DNA of 64,000 nucleotides from Staphylococcus lugdunensis (GCF_002901705.1 NZ_PPPV01000012.1:725797-789796), one strand, 5' to 3'; positions 1-10,239 are shown, numbered from the stretch's first letter. Program-made: numbers and translations. The notes: generated from the sequence alone by a model not told the origin.

Positions 1-197
1 GAGAGAAATACGAAAAGTATTTCGTCGATCAAAGCAAGTTGGGGTGGCTGAGACGGCACCCTAGGAAAGCGAAGCCATTCAATACGAAGTATTGTGAAAA
101 TAGAGAACAGCAGCAAGATATTTTCAATTTAAAAATATCTTGCTGCTGTTTTTCTGAGATGTATGTCCCAGACCCTTTTTGTGCCTTTATTATTATG
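1..197 (+). repeat. Intergenic repeat (family B) with strong hairpin downstream of pyc
   Basis: No gene is seen here. The stretch carries GGGGTGGCTGAGACGG, then AAGCGAAGCCATTCAATACGA, then a perfect 18-bp stem (107-124 pairs with 132-149, 7-nt loop) followed by TTTTTCTGAGAT and GTCCCAGACCC. The same flanking words recur near 28.9 kb, 53.4 kb and 61 kb with different stems. The hairpin lies just beyond the 3' end of pyc, so it probably also ends transcription. The T-run is on the plus strand; on the pyc (minus) side it is weak. Confidence 0.7.
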
Positions 198-3100
198 TTA
201 TTTTTTTTCAATTTCGATAAGCAGATCACCAGTAGCGATGGCATCACCATTTGCCACAGTGACTTGCTTAATTATACCATTGAATGGTGCTTGTATTGTT
301 GTTTCCATTTTCATAGCTTCAGTTATTAATAACGGTTGATTTACAGAAACTTCATCTCCTACAGCAACTTTAACTTCTGTCACAGATCCAGGCATTTGCG
401 CACCAATATGACTTGGGTTCGTCTTGTCTGCTTTAGGTTTTACATTCACATTTGTTTTAACATTTTCATCTTTAATGTAGATACGTCGTGCTTGACCATT
501 CATCACAAAATAGATTGTACGATTGCCATTTTCATCTGGCTCACTAATCGTTTCCAATTTAATAATCAAACGTTTACCAGTATCAATTTCAATTTCTACT
601 GTTTCTCCATGACGCATTCCAAAGAAGAAAGTAGGTGTATCTAGTAATGATAAATTACCATATTGCTCTTTAGTCGCTATATATTGTTCGTATACTTTAG
701 GGTACAATACATAACTAATTAAATCTTGATCAGTCACTTCTTCTTGTTGTTTATTAGCCAATTCTTTACGCACTGTATCAAAGTTTACATCATCCAGATA
801 TTCACCTGGTCGTGCGATTAACGGCTGCTGACCTTTTAAAATAACATCCCGCAATTGCTTATTAAAACCATTAACTGGTTGTCCAATTTCCCCTTTAAAG
901 TAAGAAACTACTGATTCAGGAAAATCAAGTTTATGACCATCTCTAATCACGCTTTCTTCGTCCAAATCATTTTGAACCATATAAAGTGCCATATCCCCAA
1001 CAACTTTTGATGAAGGCGTAACTTTAACGATATCACCAAATAAGAAGTTAACGCGGCGATACATATCTTTAACTTCGTCAAAGCGTTCTCCTAAACCTAA
1101 ACTTTTAGCTTGTTGACTTAAATTTGAATATTGACCACCTGGCATTTCATGTTGGTAAATTTCAGTATTTGGAGATTTAATATCACTTTCAAAATCAATA
1201 TAATAATCACGCACATGCCCCCAGTAATGACTCAACGTTTCAAGTCCAGCGATATCAGTACGCATATTACGATCAAAGCCATTTAAAGCATAATATAAAG
1301 AGTTCGCGCTTGGTTGACTTGTTAAACCACTCATTGATGCGACTGCTGTATCAATAATATCTACCCCAGCATCAATTGCCTCTTTGTATGTCAACAATCC
1401 GTTGCCACTTGTATCATGTGTATGCAAATGAATAGGCATATCAACAGCTGCGCGCAATTCGCCAATTAATTCATATGCTGCTTTAGGTTTCAACAAACCT
1501 GCCATATCTTTAATCGCTAATATATGGAAACCTTCACGTTCTAATTGTTTAGCTAAATTTACATAGTATTCTAACGTAAAGACATTAGAACGCTCCGGAT
1601 TTAAAATATCACCTGTATAACAGATGGTACCTTCAGAAATCTTACCTGCTTCTTGCACCGCTTCATTGGCTACCTTCATTTGATCAACCCAATTTAATGA
1701 ATCGAAAATTCTAAAGACATCTACCCCAGCTTTGGCGCTTTCAGCAACAAATTTCTTGATAACATTATCGGGGTAATTCTTATACCCCACCGCATTCGAC
1801 GCACGCAACAACATTTGGAATAATACATTTGGAATTGCTTCACGAAGACGTTCTAATCGCTCCCATGGGTTTTCTTTAAGGAAATTATATGCAACATCAA
1901 AGGTTGCGCCACCCCACATTTCAAGTGAAAAACTATCTTTAAAGACTTCAGCTGTTTTTGAAGCAATATTCATTAAATCTTTTGTACGTACTCTCGTAGC
2001 TAAGAGAGATTGATGTGCATCTCTAAAAGTGGTATCAGTAATTAAGACATCATCTTGTTGACGCACCCATTGTGCAACATGATTTGGTCCATGCTGATCT
2101 AACAATTGTTTAGTACCAGACAAACTATTGATTTGTTTCTTTGCAATACGTGGTATAGAAGTCGTTTCATAATCTGGTTTAGGTCTTTGCTGAACATTTG
2201 GGAAGCCATTGATTGTAACATTGCCAATGTATTCAAGTGTTTTTGTTCCCCTATCCAGTGTCGGTTGTATATCAAATAATTCAGGTGTTTCCTCAATAAA
2301 TTTAGTTGTATAATCACCGCTTCTAAATTTTTCATTTCTCATCACATTAATCAAAAATGGAATATTCGTTTTCACACCACGGATACGCATCTCACGTAAT
2401 GATCGTTCCATTTTTTCTTCTGCTTGTTTAAAAGTCACGGCATGCGTTGATAATTTGACAAGCAATGAATCATAATAAGGTGAAATTTCAGCACCTTGGA
2501 ATCCATCACCAGCATCCAATCTAACGCCAAAGCCACCACTTGAACGATAAGCAATGATTGTACCTGAGTCAGGCATAAAATCATTAGTAGGATCTTCTGT
2601 TGTAATGCGGCATTGAATTGCATATCCTAAAGTATGAATATCTTGTTGTTGTGGTAAACCAATTTCCTCACCAAATAAGCTTGCACCATCAGCCACTAAT
2701 ATTTGAGTTTTAACAATATCAATACCTGTAATCATTTCAGTGATCGTATGTTCTACTTGGACACGAGGATTGACTTCAATAAAATAAAAGTCTTCACCTG
2801 AAACTAAAAATTCCACCGTACCGGCGTTTACATATTTGATTTTAGTCATTAATTGTAAAGCTGCATTACAAATTTTCTCTCGCAATTCTTTTGACAAACC
2901 AACAGATGGCGCTACCTCAACAACTTTTTGATGGCGACGTTGTACTGAACAATCACGCTCATATAGATGCACAATATTGCCAAATTCATCTCCAATAACT
3001 TGTACTTCAATATGTTTAGGATTATCAATGTATCTTTCAATATATACTTCACTATTGCCAAAAGATTTTTCAGCTTCAGATTTAGCACGATGAAAGGCAT

Positions 3101-3644
3101 CTTCTAATTCGTTCGCTTCCCTAACGATACGCATACCTTTACCGCCACCACCACTTGTGGCTTTAATCATTAACGGATAGCCCGCCTCATCCGCAAATGC
3201 ACGAGCACTTTCAAAGTTTTCTATCGGTCCATCTGTCCCTGGTATAACAGGTAAATCCGCATTTATTGCAGTTGTTCTTGCTTTAACCTTATCCCCAAAC
3301 ATATCTAAATGATCTAGATGAGGTCCTATAAATTTAATGCCTTCTTCATGGCATCGATGTGCAAAATGTTCATTTTCACTTAAAAAACCATACCCTGGAT
3401 GTATGGCATCTGCACCAGCTTCTTTAGCTACAGCTATAATGCGTTCGATGTTCAAATAACTTTCAGCTGGTCCCAAATCTTTACCAACTAAATAGGACTC
3501 ATCAGCTTTATATCTATGTAAAGAACTTTTATCCTCATTAGAATAAATTGCGACCGTTTTAATATTTAATTCAGTTGCTGCTCTAAAAATTCTTATTGCT
3601 ATTTCACCGCGGTTGGCAACCAGTAACTTTTTAATGTGTTTCAA
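198..3644 (-). CDS. pyc: Pyruvate carboxylase
   Basis: Biotin enzyme that carboxylates pyruvate to oxaloacetate with ATP and bicarbonate, refilling the TCA cycle in the cytoplasm. The 1148-residue length is normal for the single-chain form. The order is: biotin carboxylase domain from the N-terminus (ANRGEIA near residue 9, glycine-rich ATP loop SGGGGKGM), carboxyltransferase domain in the middle (DTTFRDAHQSLLATR; HLHTHDTSGNG), and a C-terminal biotinyl domain with EAMKMET, whose lysine (about residue 1112) is the biotin attachment site. It starts at ATG 3644. ftsW lies upstream in the same direction, 550 bases away, as is usual in staphylococci and bacilli. All key motifs are intact. Confidence 0.98.
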   Translation of the reverse strand: MKHIKKLLVANRGEIAIRIFRAATELNIKTVAIYSNEDKSSLHRYKADESYLVGKDLGPAESYLNIERIIAVAKEAGADAIHPGYGFLSENEHFAHRCHEEGIKFIGPHLDHLDMFGDKVKARTTAINADLPVIPGTDGPIENFESARAFADEAGYPLMIKATSGGGGKGMRIVREANELEDAFHRAKSEAEKSFGNSEVYIERYIDNPKHIEVQVIGDEFGNIVHLYERDCSVQRRHQKVVEVAPSVGLSKELREKICNAALQLMTKIKYVNAGTVEFLVSGEDFYFIEVNPRVQVEHTITEMITGIDIVKTQILVADGASLFGEEIGLPQQQDIHTLGYAIQCRITTEDPTNDFMPDSGTIIAYRSSGGFGVRLDAGDGFQGAEISPYYDSLLVKLSTHAVTFKQAEEKMERSLREMRIRGVKTNIPFLINVMRNEKFRSGDYTTKFIEETPELFDIQPTLDRGTKTLEYIGNVTINGFPNVQQRPKPDYETTSIPRIAKKQINSLSGTKQLLDQHGPNHVAQWVRQQDDVLITDTTFRDAHQSLLATRVRTKDLMNIASKTAEVFKDSFSLEMWGGATFDVAYNFLKENPWERLERLREAIPNVLFQMLLRASNAVGYKNYPDNVIKKFVAESAKAGVDVFRIFDSLNWVDQMKVANEAVQEAGKISEGTICYTGDILNPERSNVFTLEYYVNLAKQLEREGFHILAIKDMAGLLKPKAAYELIGELRAAVDMPIHLHTHDTSGNGLLTYKEAIDAGVDIIDTAVASMSGLTSQPSANSLYYALNGFDRNMRTDIAGLETLSHYWGHVRDYYIDFESDIKSPNTEIYQHEMPGGQYSNLSQQAKSLGLGERFDEVKDMYRRVNFLFGDIVKVTPSSKVVGDMALYMVQNDLDEESVIRDGHKLDFPESVVSYFKGEIGQPVNGFNKQLRDVILKGQQPLIARPGEYLDDVNFDTVRKELANKQQEEVTDQDLISYVLYPKVYEQYIATKEQYGNLSLLDTPTFFFGMRHGETVEIEIDTGKRLIIKLETISEPDENGNRTIYFVMNGQARRIYIKDENVKTNVNVKPKADKTNPSHIGAQMPGSVTEVKVAVGDEVSVNQPLLITEAMKMETTIQAPFNGIIKQVTVANGDAIATGDLLIEIEKK

Positions 3645-3884
3645 AGCAGTGACACCCCTCTTATTATTTGAAAATTCTAACTAATTAGATAATAAAATTT
3701 TATCTTAATTTACGCTAAAAAGCCATTAATATTTTGTGAAAATATGCTAACAATACACAAACTAAAACTGACCATAAGCGAATAAGTAAAAGTTATTATA
3801 TATCATAATTTAATTTTATCATCATTCAGTATTTGTTGCTATACTGTATCTAAAACTTAGTAAAATAATCATAAATGATTAAAA

Positions 3885-4030
3885 CCAGCTAGGACATACA
3901 TCTCTCCAAAATAGCATTAAAGGTAGTTTGACATATAAAGACAGACTTCAGCATCCCCAACTTGCGTTGTCTGTTGGCTTTCATTTCGAAAGCCTCTTTG
4001 TTGGGGCCCCACTTTTAAGTGTTTTGGTGA
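3885..4030 (-). repeat. STAR-like / family B intergenic repeat remnant
   Basis: It contains CCCCAACTTGCGTTGT, GGCTTTCATTTCGAAAGCC and TTTGTTGGGGCCCCAC, closely matching the block at 18.96-19.09 kb. The flank AGGACATACATCTCTCC is a decayed form of the GGGACATAAATCTCAG flank at 53.4 kb. GTTGGGGCCCC cores are typical of S. aureus repeat (STAR) elements. Confidence 0.65.
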
Positions 4031-4076
4031 AGGGCTTCGTATTTTGTCTTAATGGTACTTTAATGATAGAAATAAT

Positions 4077-4121
4077 GAAGAAGTCAATTTCTATTGAGTT
4101 TCAGTAGAAATTGACTTCTTC
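4077..4121. terminator. Hairpin downstream of ftsW
   Basis: Perfect 17-bp stem: 4077-4093 pairs with 4105-4121, loop of 11 nt. It sits 74 bases beyond the ftsW stop. The flanking T-tracts are weak on both strands, so termination may be partial or the stem may protect mRNA ends. The stem word AAGTCAATTTCTA resembles the rnjA terminator at 28467-28510. Confidence 0.6.
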
Positions 4122-4194
4122 AACTTGTCAGAGGCTTCTATGTCGCAACATCTTGGATGATAAATGATTCAAATAGCTATAAAGATAGATGTTA

Positions 4195-5445
4195 CTACAT
4201 TATGCGTTTTGGCATACTTTTTTGACGTTGTTTGCGTAATTTATCTTCTTTCTTAATTTGTTTACCAATCATAAGCAATAAGCCAAGTGCAATGCTTAAA
4301 CTAATCATTGACGAACCACCAAAACTAATAAATGGCAATGGCACACCTGTCAATGGAATGGTTGCAGAAATGCCTCCTAAATTAACAAATGTTTGACTGC
4401 CAATATAGCTTGCTACACCAACACATACAAGTTTATTGAAATATGATGTCGTTTTATTTGCAAGTATAAAAGCTCTATAGACAATAAAAAATAATAAGCC
4501 TATAACGAATAAACCACCGACTAATCCTAATTCTTCACAAATTATAGCAAAGATGAAATCGGTATGTGGTTCAGGTAAATAACCTAACTTCATCACACTG
4601 TTGCCTAGTCCTCGACCAAATAGACCTCCATTACCTATAGCTATAAGTGAGTTAGAAATGTGATAACCCGTTCCAGCCGATGATGCGAACGGATCAACTA
4701 ATGTACTAAAACGCGCTTGTAAATAGCCAGGCAAATGTCCTGATAATGCCACTATAAGTAATACTATGAAAAAAGCTGCAGCAATAGCCGTTAAGATGAT
4801 AAAGAACTTTCCTTTGAAAAACTTTTCAAAGCCTAAACCTGAATATAACAATATCGAACCAAATATAATAATAATCAATAATGTTTGCCCAACATCGCGC
4901 TGTAAAAAGACAAGCGCTAAACAGAATAAAACTAATCCCACAGGTGCAAATATTAAAGTAAAATCTTTTTTTACTCTAGGCATTTTTCTATCAATAATAA
5001 AAGGGATATACATAATAATGGCAATTTTAAGTAATTCTGACGCTTGTAAGTTCATAAATCCGAGGTTAATCCAACTTTTTGAACCATTAATGTTCTTCCC
5101 AATAATGAGCGTTAAAAGTAGTAATAGTATGATTGTTCCCATAATACCTACCTGCACTTGAGGGTTTTTCAAGATTTTGCCGTTTAGCAAAAATGCAATG
5201 ACAAATACAATCGCAAAACTCAAAATAACATAGAGTAATTGTCGATCGTAAAAATACGTACCAGCTACCTCGACGCCACCAGTTAACGTTCCTTTAGTGG
5301 CAGCAACCATACTTGCACTATATACCATAACTAATCCAATCAGGCACAATATCACATAAGCTATTAATAATGGATAATCGATAAATTTAGATGTTTTACC
5401 AATCTTTCTCATTAAATTTTTAAAATTATTCATAAAGTTGATCAT
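4195..5445 (-). CDS. ftsW: Cell-division SEDS protein FtsW (peptidoglycan glycosyltransferase)
   Basis: Polytopic membrane enzyme of the SEDS family (FtsW/RodA/SpoVE) that polymerises lipid II at the division septum with a partner class B penicillin-binding protein. It has 416 residues and about ten hydrophobic segments. SEDS signatures include the N-terminal MVYSAS after the first membrane helix, GSKSWINLGFMNLQASELLK, and the C-terminal TGVPLPFISFGGSS. The position directly upstream of pyc fits FtsW rather than RodA. ATG 5445 was taken, but ATG 5433 is an equally possible start because neither has a strong ribosome site. The C-terminus is basic (KKEDKLRKQRQK). Confidence 0.93.
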   Translation of the reverse strand: MINFMNNFKNLMRKIGKTSKFIDYPLLIAYVILCLIGLVMVYSASMVAATKGTLTGGVEVAGTYFYDRQLLYVILSFAIVFVIAFLLNGKILKNPQVQVGIMGTIILLLLLTLIIGKNINGSKSWINLGFMNLQASELLKIAIIMYIPFIIDRKMPRVKKDFTLIFAPVGLVLFCLALVFLQRDVGQTLLIIIIFGSILLYSGLGFEKFFKGKFFIILTAIAAAFFIVLLIVALSGHLPGYLQARFSTLVDPFASSAGTGYHISNSLIAIGNGGLFGRGLGNSVMKLGYLPEPHTDFIFAIICEELGLVGGLFVIGLLFFIVYRAFILANKTTSYFNKLVCVGVASYIGSQTFVNLGGISATIPLTGVPLPFISFGGSSMISLSIALGLLLMIGKQIKKEDKLRKQRQKSMPKRIM

Positions 5446-5613
5446 CCAATTCTAAATTTTAAACTAGTTATTCCATCTGAAAAATTTATATTTTAAAATT
5501 ATGTAAAGAAATCTTTCTAAACTATTATATACTTCAAGCGAGCTATTTCTCAAATATTAACTGACTATAGCTCATAAACAAAATCAAACACAACATTCAT
5601 CATACTTAACATA

Positions 5614-5657
5614 AAAGTGACTGAGAATATTAAGTTCAATTAATACTCCAGTCACTT
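5614..5657. terminator. Terminator-like hairpin between ylaN and ftsW
   Basis: The arm AAGTGACTG..AATATTA pairs with TAATACT.CAGTCACTT (5614-5632 with 5640-5656), with small internal mismatches. It lies about 80 bases past the end of ylaN on the minus strand. It probably ends ylaN transcription before the ftsW promoter. Confidence 0.55.
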
Positions 5658-5733
5658 GTCATCAACCCGCATGTATGTATCTTGTTAGTACGCAACACTT
5701 AATTATATATAAGTTATTAAAAACAACCATTTA

Positions 5734-6012
5734 TTATTTAACATCTGTAAATGCTTCATGTAATTTTGAAAGTTCTTTCTCAAGTCTTAACATTAAATCT
5801 TTGCCATCTTCTTTATCAACAAGCCCAAGTTGAACAGCAAAATCAACTTCTTTTTGTAGGCCAAACATTTGAGTATCGAGAACTTCTTCATATAATGGGC
5901 AAGATGGTAACGTTAAATTATCTATTTGAACTTTGATAAGTTGTAATATTCTATCTGCATCTTTGTTTAATTGTTCATATGCCACACTTTTTAAATTAGT
6001 TTGGTTCGCCAT
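5734..6012 (-). CDS. ylaN: YlaN family protein (DUF1507)
   Basis: Small cytoplasmic helical protein of 92 residues. The YlaN family is conserved in bacilli and staphylococci and has been linked to iron control through Fur; nothing in this sequence tests that. The position next to ftsW and ylaI/typA matches the Bacillus yla cluster. ATG 6012 was chosen over GTG 6015 because GGGGGAG lies six bases upstream of it. The sequence is acidic and helix-rich ([13 protein letters not shown] at the C-terminus), with no membrane segment. Confidence 0.85.
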   Translation of the reverse strand: MANQTNLKSVAYEQLNKDADRILQLIKVQIDNLTLPSCPLYEEVLDTQMFGLQKEVDFAVQLGLVDKEDGKDLMLRLEKELSKLHEAFTDVK

Positions 6013-6143
6013 CACATACTCCCCCTATCCTTAAATATCTTCATGTAAAAAGTTTATCTTACTACATACCAAAAAGCAAGTGAATTTCAGTAAAGGAAAT
6101 TTTAAATTTATGCTAAAATGAAATCGTAGTTTAAATTTAGGGA

Positions 6144-6641
6144 GTGGAACATATAATGATACAGATAACAGGTGAAGTTAAATATCCGATTACATTGGAT
6201 AGTACAACTTGGATTTTTGATGATCGTAAAGTCAGTATTTCTGACCTTGAACAAGGCGTTTTTGACGGATCTAAACCCATTGAATTTGATGATAATAGAG
6301 AATGGAATCGTGCCATACTTGAAGGTCAAACAAACCCACCAACACTTAATTCTGAGATTAAATATAAAAAACGTGCCGTCTTAGAGGACTCTTTCGTCAT
6401 TAATATGACTCCGTTTTTCAAAAATGCTGAACCGCATAATAATGCAACAATGATTCGCTTAATTGATAAAAACCAAGATGCTATCGATGTTCCATTAGAT
6501 TTACTCCCCTATTTATTTTTCCAATTCGCTAAAGATGGTAAACGTCTCTATGAAGACAATGCTGTTGATAGTTTTGTTTATATACAAAATAAAGGATATG
6601 ATTACCAGTTTAAGCATATAACTCATATCGAGGTGATTTAA
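6144..6641 (+). CDS. Conserved hypothetical protein, probable YlaL counterpart
   Basis: Soluble 165-residue protein beginning MIQITGEVKYPITLD, with no signal peptide or membrane helix. It lies between ylaN and ylaI, where Bacillus has ylaL, so orthology is suggested by position; I do not recognise a catalytic motif. ATG 6156 is a possible alternative start: GGGAGTGGAAC lies before ATG 6144, which also lines the start up with MEHIMIQ. The 3' end abuts ylaI with no gap, so the two are probably cotranscribed. Function unknown. Confidence 0.8.
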   Translation: MEHIMIQITGEVKYPITLDSTTWIFDDRKVSISDLEQGVFDGSKPIEFDDNREWNRAILEGQTNPPTLNSEIKYKKRAVLEDSFVINMTPFFKNAEPHNNATMIRLIDKNQDAIDVPLDLLPYLFFQFAKDGKRLYEDNAVDSFVYIQNKGYDYQFKHITHIEVI

Positions 6642-6642
6642 T

Positions 6643-6879
6643 TTGCGTGAAGTGCAATGTATCATTTGTGATCGCAAAGTATTTATTGATGAAGCAACCG
6701 TTGAAGCTAAGCGATTACAAAATAATCCTATACGCACGTTTATGTGCGATGATTGTAAGAGTCGACTGGATAAACCTAAACAACGACCTTATACACAAGA
6801 GACTCAAAGAAATGCAACAGATAAACGCTGTCACAAACAGCCGAAAAAGTCGCTCAAGAAGAATAAAAAAACTGATTGA
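6643..6879 (+). CDS. ylaI: YlaI-like small zinc-ribbon protein (DUF2197)
   Basis: Protein of 78 residues starting at TTG 6643, with GAGGTG seven bases upstream. CxxC pairs (QCIICD near residue 5 and CDDC near residue 35) are spaced for a zinc ribbon. The C-terminal third is very basic (KKSLKKNKK), which suggests nucleic-acid contact, although this is inferred. It directly follows the preceding hypothetical gene and runs into the convergent terminator shared with typA. The molecular role is unknown. Confidence 0.8.
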   Translation: MREVQCIICDRKVFIDEATVEAKRLQNNPIRTFMCDDCKSRLDKPKQRPYTQETQRNATDKRCHKQPKKSLKKNKKTD

Positions 6880-6903
6880 AGTCAATACTTCAATCAGCTT
6901 TTT
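6872..6903. terminator. Bidirectional terminator between ylaI and typA
   Basis: The 10-bp stem CTGATTGAAG (6872-6881) pairs with CTTCAATCAG (6888-6897). A T-run follows on the plus strand and an A-run precedes it, giving a T-run on the minus strand. It serves the convergent ylaI and typA genes. The ylaI stop codon lies inside the left arm. Confidence 0.85.
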
Positions 6904-6924
6904 TATATCACTTACTAATCTATT

Positions 6925-8772
6925 TTATTCGTTATCTTGCATCATTTGTTTTACACGTTTTGCTTCTTTTTCGCGTGCTGCTTTGTTTAAAATTTTCTTT
7001 CTCAAACGAATACTTTGCGGTGTTACCTCTACTAATTCATCATCATTAATATACTCTAACGCTTCTTCCAACGTTAAAATTCTAGGACGATTCATTGTTT
7101 GTGTTTGATCTTTTGTTGCAGATCGCACGTTTGTTTGGTGTTTTGCTTTTGTTATATTTACAGTTAAATCATTTTCACGATTGTGTTCTCCAACAATCAT
7201 ACCTTCATATACTTCAGTACCTGGTTCCATGAAGTTAACACCACGATCTTCTAAACCTATAATGGCATATGCTGTTGCTTGACCTTGATCCATTGAAATC
7301 AATGCACCATTACGACGACCACCAATTTGTGCTTTCACTCGCGGTCTAAACTCTTCAAATGTATGATTGATAATACCGTATCCACGTGTCATAGACATGA
7401 ATTCAGTTGTGTAACCAATCATACCACGTGCTGGAACCATAAAGATTAAGCGCGTTAAACCATTATCCGTTGTTGTCATATCAACCATTTCGCCTTTACG
7501 TGCACCTAATGATTCAATCACAGCACCTGCATTTTCAGAAGGTACTTCACATTGAACACGTTCAAATGGTTCACTTAATACACCATCAATTTCTCTTAAA
7601 ATAACTTGTGGTTTAGATACTTGAAGCTCGAACCCTTCACGTCTCATATTCTCAATTAAAATAGATAAATGTAATTCTCCACGACCAGCAACAATCCATG
7701 TATCAGGAGAGTCAGTTGGTGATACTTTTAAGGAAACATCTGTTTCAAGCTGTTGTTCTAGACGTTCTTGAATTTGACGTGCTGTCACAAAATCTCCTTC
7801 ACGCCCAGCAAATGGTGAATTATTCACCTTAAATGTCATTTCTAATGTAGGCTCATCAATACGTAACACCGGTAATGCTTCTTGATTATCCGTTGGCGTA
7901 ACCGTTTCACCTACGTTAATGTCCTCCATACCAGAAACAGCAATTAAATCACCGGCTTGCGCTTCTTCAATTTCCTCACGTTTTAAGCCGAAATAACCAA
8001 ATATTTTAGTCACACGGAAATTTTTTACACTGCCATCTAATTTAATTAATGAAACATTATCACCTACATGCATTTTCCCTCTGAAAACTCGCCCAATACC
8101 AATACGGCCAACGTAATCATTATAATCCAATAATGCTACTTGGAATTGTAATGGTTCATCACTGTTATCAATTGGTGCTGGCACATAATCAATAATTGTT
8201 TCATATAGTGATTGCATATTTTCATCTTGTTTCTCAGCATCAAGACTCGCTGTACCATTTACAGCTGAAGCATAAACTACTGGGAAATCTAATTGCTCAT
8301 CGTTAGCTTCTAATTCGATAAACAAATCTAGAACTTCATCTACTACACCTTCAGGTCTAGCAGATGGTTTGTCAATTTTATTAACAACCACAACTGGTTT
8401 TAAATTTTGTTCTAATGCTTTTTTCAATACAAAACGTGTCTGTGGCATCGTACCTTCATACGCATCTACTACTAAAACGACACCATCAACCATTTTCATG
8501 ATACGCTCTACTTCACCGCCAAAATCAGCGTGTCCAGGTGTATCTAAGATGTTAATTCTTGTTCCTTTATAGTCGACTGCAGTATTTTTGGCAAGAATTG
8601 TAATACCACGTTCTCTCTCTAAATCATTAGAGTCCATCGCTCTCTCGTCAACATGTTCATTCTCTCTAAAAATACCCGACTGTTTAAGTAATTCATCTAC
8701 TAATGTCGTTTTACCATGATCGACGTGAGCAATAATTGCGATATTACGTACATCTTCTCTTCTATTAGTCAT
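6925..8772 (-). CDS. typA: Ribosome-associated translational GTPase TypA/BipA
   Basis: Elongation-factor-like GTPase of 615 residues that binds 70S ribosomes and supports ribosome assembly and growth under stress or cold. G1 motif AHVDHGKTT is near residue 15, followed by [14 protein letters not shown] (G3) and [10 protein letters not shown] (G4). Next come an EF-Tu-like beta barrel, EF-G-like domains ([18 protein letters not shown]) and the BipA-specific C-terminal domain ending in a basic tail. Length and motifs are standard. It starts at ATG 8772 with GAAAGGAA upstream. The plus-strand ylaF-like gene diverges from it, as in Bacillus. Confidence 0.97.
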   Translation of the reverse strand: MTNRREDVRNIAIIAHVDHGKTTLVDELLKQSGIFRENEHVDERAMDSNDLERERGITILAKNTAVDYKGTRINILDTPGHADFGGEVERIMKMVDGVVLVVDAYEGTMPQTRFVLKKALEQNLKPVVVVNKIDKPSARPEGVVDEVLDLFIELEANDEQLDFPVVYASAVNGTASLDAEKQDENMQSLYETIIDYVPAPIDNSDEPLQFQVALLDYNDYVGRIGIGRVFRGKMHVGDNVSLIKLDGSVKNFRVTKIFGYFGLKREEIEEAQAGDLIAVSGMEDINVGETVTPTDNQEALPVLRIDEPTLEMTFKVNNSPFAGREGDFVTARQIQERLEQQLETDVSLKVSPTDSPDTWIVAGRGELHLSILIENMRREGFELQVSKPQVILREIDGVLSEPFERVQCEVPSENAGAVIESLGARKGEMVDMTTTDNGLTRLIFMVPARGMIGYTTEFMSMTRGYGIINHTFEEFRPRVKAQIGGRRNGALISMDQGQATAYAIIGLEDRGVNFMEPGTEVYEGMIVGEHNRENDLTVNITKAKHQTNVRSATKDQTQTMNRPRILTLEEALEYINDDELVEVTPQSIRLRKKILNKAAREKEAKRVKQMMQDNE

Positions 8773-8870
8773 ATTATTATTTCCTTTCTTAGGTAAACTC
8801 CCACTTTTAATTACAACTTTTTTATTATATCATACTATTAAGAAATGATAAGCAAAAGGTGGGGTGGGGT

Positions 8871-9068
8871 ATGCAAAATCAAAAACAAAAATCAAAATCT
8901 ATATTTTGGATATTATCAATCTTAGCTGTTATATTTTTAGTGTTATTTAGCTTCAGTGTTGGTGCTGGAAGTGTTCCAATGATGATTTTAACACTTATAT
9001 TACTCATTGCAATATTTGGTATAGGCTTTACACTTAAGAAAAAATATCGTAATAATCATTGGCTATAA
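8871..9068 (+). CDS. YlaF-like small membrane protein (DUF5325)
   Basis: 65 residues with two hydrophobic helices (SIFWILSILAVIFLVLFSF and a second about residues 36-55) and basic ends, so a small integral membrane protein. ATG 8871 is chosen: the G-rich AGGTGGGGTGGGG just upstream looks like a ribosome site, so the in-frame GTG at 8859 is unlikely. The position next to typA matches ylaF of Bacillus. Function unknown. Confidence 0.75.
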   Translation: MQNQKQKSKSIFWILSILAVIFLVLFSFSVGAGSVPMMILTLILLIAIFGIGFTLKKKYRNNHWL

Positions 9069-9087
9069 ACTTCAGATGAATATTAGA

Positions 9088-9240
9088 AGAGCCTGGAACA
9101 TCATTCTTGTTCTGGGCTCTGAACTCTATATTGGCAGTAGTTGACTGGATTAAAGATACGCTTATACCAAGTTTTTTCAATCCTAGTCAACCATGCTGGG
9201 GCGGGACTTCGAATTTATAATGCATTCTGTTCCGCTCTCT
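9088..9240 (-). repeat. Dispersed intergenic repeat, family A
   Basis: Read on the minus strand: GAGAGCGGAACAGAATGCAT, then GTTGACTAGGATTGAAAAAA, then GGTATAAGCGTATC, TACTGCCAATATAGAG, ending in a GAGCC hairpin (9089-9120). The same order of words recurs at 19.4, 35.6 and 40.9 kb. Each end is a stem-loop (GAGCC..GGAACA with TGTTC..GGGCTC; GCGGGAC with GTTCCGC). It lies between convergent genes and probably acts as a terminator for both. Confidence 0.75.
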
Positions 9241-9241
9241 T

Positions 9242-10057
9242 TTATTTGTAATATTTAGCATGTAATTCTGTTAAAGTTTGTTGATGTGGTAAAAAGAACT
9301 GTTGAAGAAGTTCTTCGTGAACTGTTTGATTAGCCATTAAAACAGAATCAGGATGTGTAATCTCTAAAGTTTCTCCTAACAAATTACTTCCCTTGCCACC
9401 AACTTCATTTAGTATAATTAACCCGCCAGCAAAGTCCCAAGGTTGCAATCTTGGTGTAATGTATGCTGCTAGTTGTCCTTTAGCTACAGCAATAATTTCA
9501 AGTGCAGCACTCCCGTATGCACGGGAACTTCTAGCACGATTTACAACTGGCTGAAAAATCGGCCCAATGATAGGCTTTGTTACCCAGTTAGGATTTATAC
9601 CAATTAAACTTGATTTTAATTCTGATGTACCAATTGCTTCAAGACGATGATTATTTTCAAAGGCTCCCTCATGTACTTTTGCATGATATAAAGCATCTTT
9701 CATAACATCATAAACAAATCCTGCATAGGCTTCTCCGTTGTAATAAATACCAATAGAAATCGCAAAATTTTCACGTTGATGCACAAAATTAAGCGTGCCA
9801 TCAATAGGATCGACAACCCATACTACTCCATCAATATTTCTGATGTTATGTCCATGTCCTTCTTCTCCAATCACCTTATGTTCAGGATAGTTGGAGTGAA
9901 TTGCCTCATAAATATATGTTTCTGTTGCTTTATCAACATTAGTTACTAAATCATTCGGATTTGATTTCGTTTCAATACTTAACTTTTCTTTCATCATTAA
10001 TCTAACATTATTGCCTGCTTCTAGTATTAAACTTTTCGCAAAATCATATAGTGCCAC
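9242..10057 (-). CDS. Inositol monophosphatase family protein
   Basis: Cytoplasmic Mg2+-dependent phosphatase of the IMPase/FIG superfamily, 271 residues. The metal-site motifs are present: GEEGHG near residue 65, DPIDGTLNFVH near residue 84, and WDFAGGLIILNEVGG near residue 208. The family acts on inositol phosphates, 3'-phosphoadenosine phosphate or sugar phosphates; the actual substrate cannot be told from sequence. It starts at ATG 10057 and is monocistronic. It faces the ylaF-like gene across a family A repeat. Confidence 0.92.
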   Translation of the reverse strand: MALYDFAKSLILEAGNNVRLMMKEKLSIETKSNPNDLVTNVDKATETYIYEAIHSNYPEHKVIGEEGHGHNIRNIDGVVWVVDPIDGTLNFVHQRENFAISIGIYYNGEAYAGFVYDVMKDALYHAKVHEGAFENNHRLEAIGTSELKSSLIGINPNWVTKPIIGPIFQPVVNRARSSRAYGSAALEIIAVAKGQLAAYITPRLQPWDFAGGLIILNEVGGKGSNLLGETLEITHPDSVLMANQTVHEELLQQFFLPHQQTLTELHAKYYK

Positions 10058-10239
10058 GGTACCATCTCCTATTATCTATCATTATACATGATTCCACCTA
10101 CATTGTTATATACAATACAATTTTGTTTTCCTTTTCAATAGATCTTTAAACGTTATTTCTATAATCAACTTCGAAGTCGAATAGTGTGGACTTATGCTAC
10201 AATAGTAACAACCTTATTCCATTATAAAGGAGTTAAACA

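Larger units (their letters stand above)
3645..4194. other. Gene-free gap between ftsW and pyc with repeat remnants
   Basis: No credible ORF. The pyc-proximal part (3645-3880) is AT-rich and should hold the pyc promoter. From about 3885 to 4030 there is a decayed intergenic repeat in minus orientation (GCTAGGACATACATCTC, then a STAR-type GTTGGGGCCCC core near 4005). The ftsW-proximal part holds the hairpin listed separately. Confidence 0.6.

Noticed and set aside
39-329. 96-codon ORF at the left edge
   Set aside because: It reads through a repeat hairpin and into the 3' end of pyc on the opposite strand; no independent support.
3664-3682. CodY-box-like word upstream of pyc (minus strand AATTTTCAAATAATA)
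   Set aside because: Three mismatches to the 15-base consensus in an AT-rich region; too weak to call.
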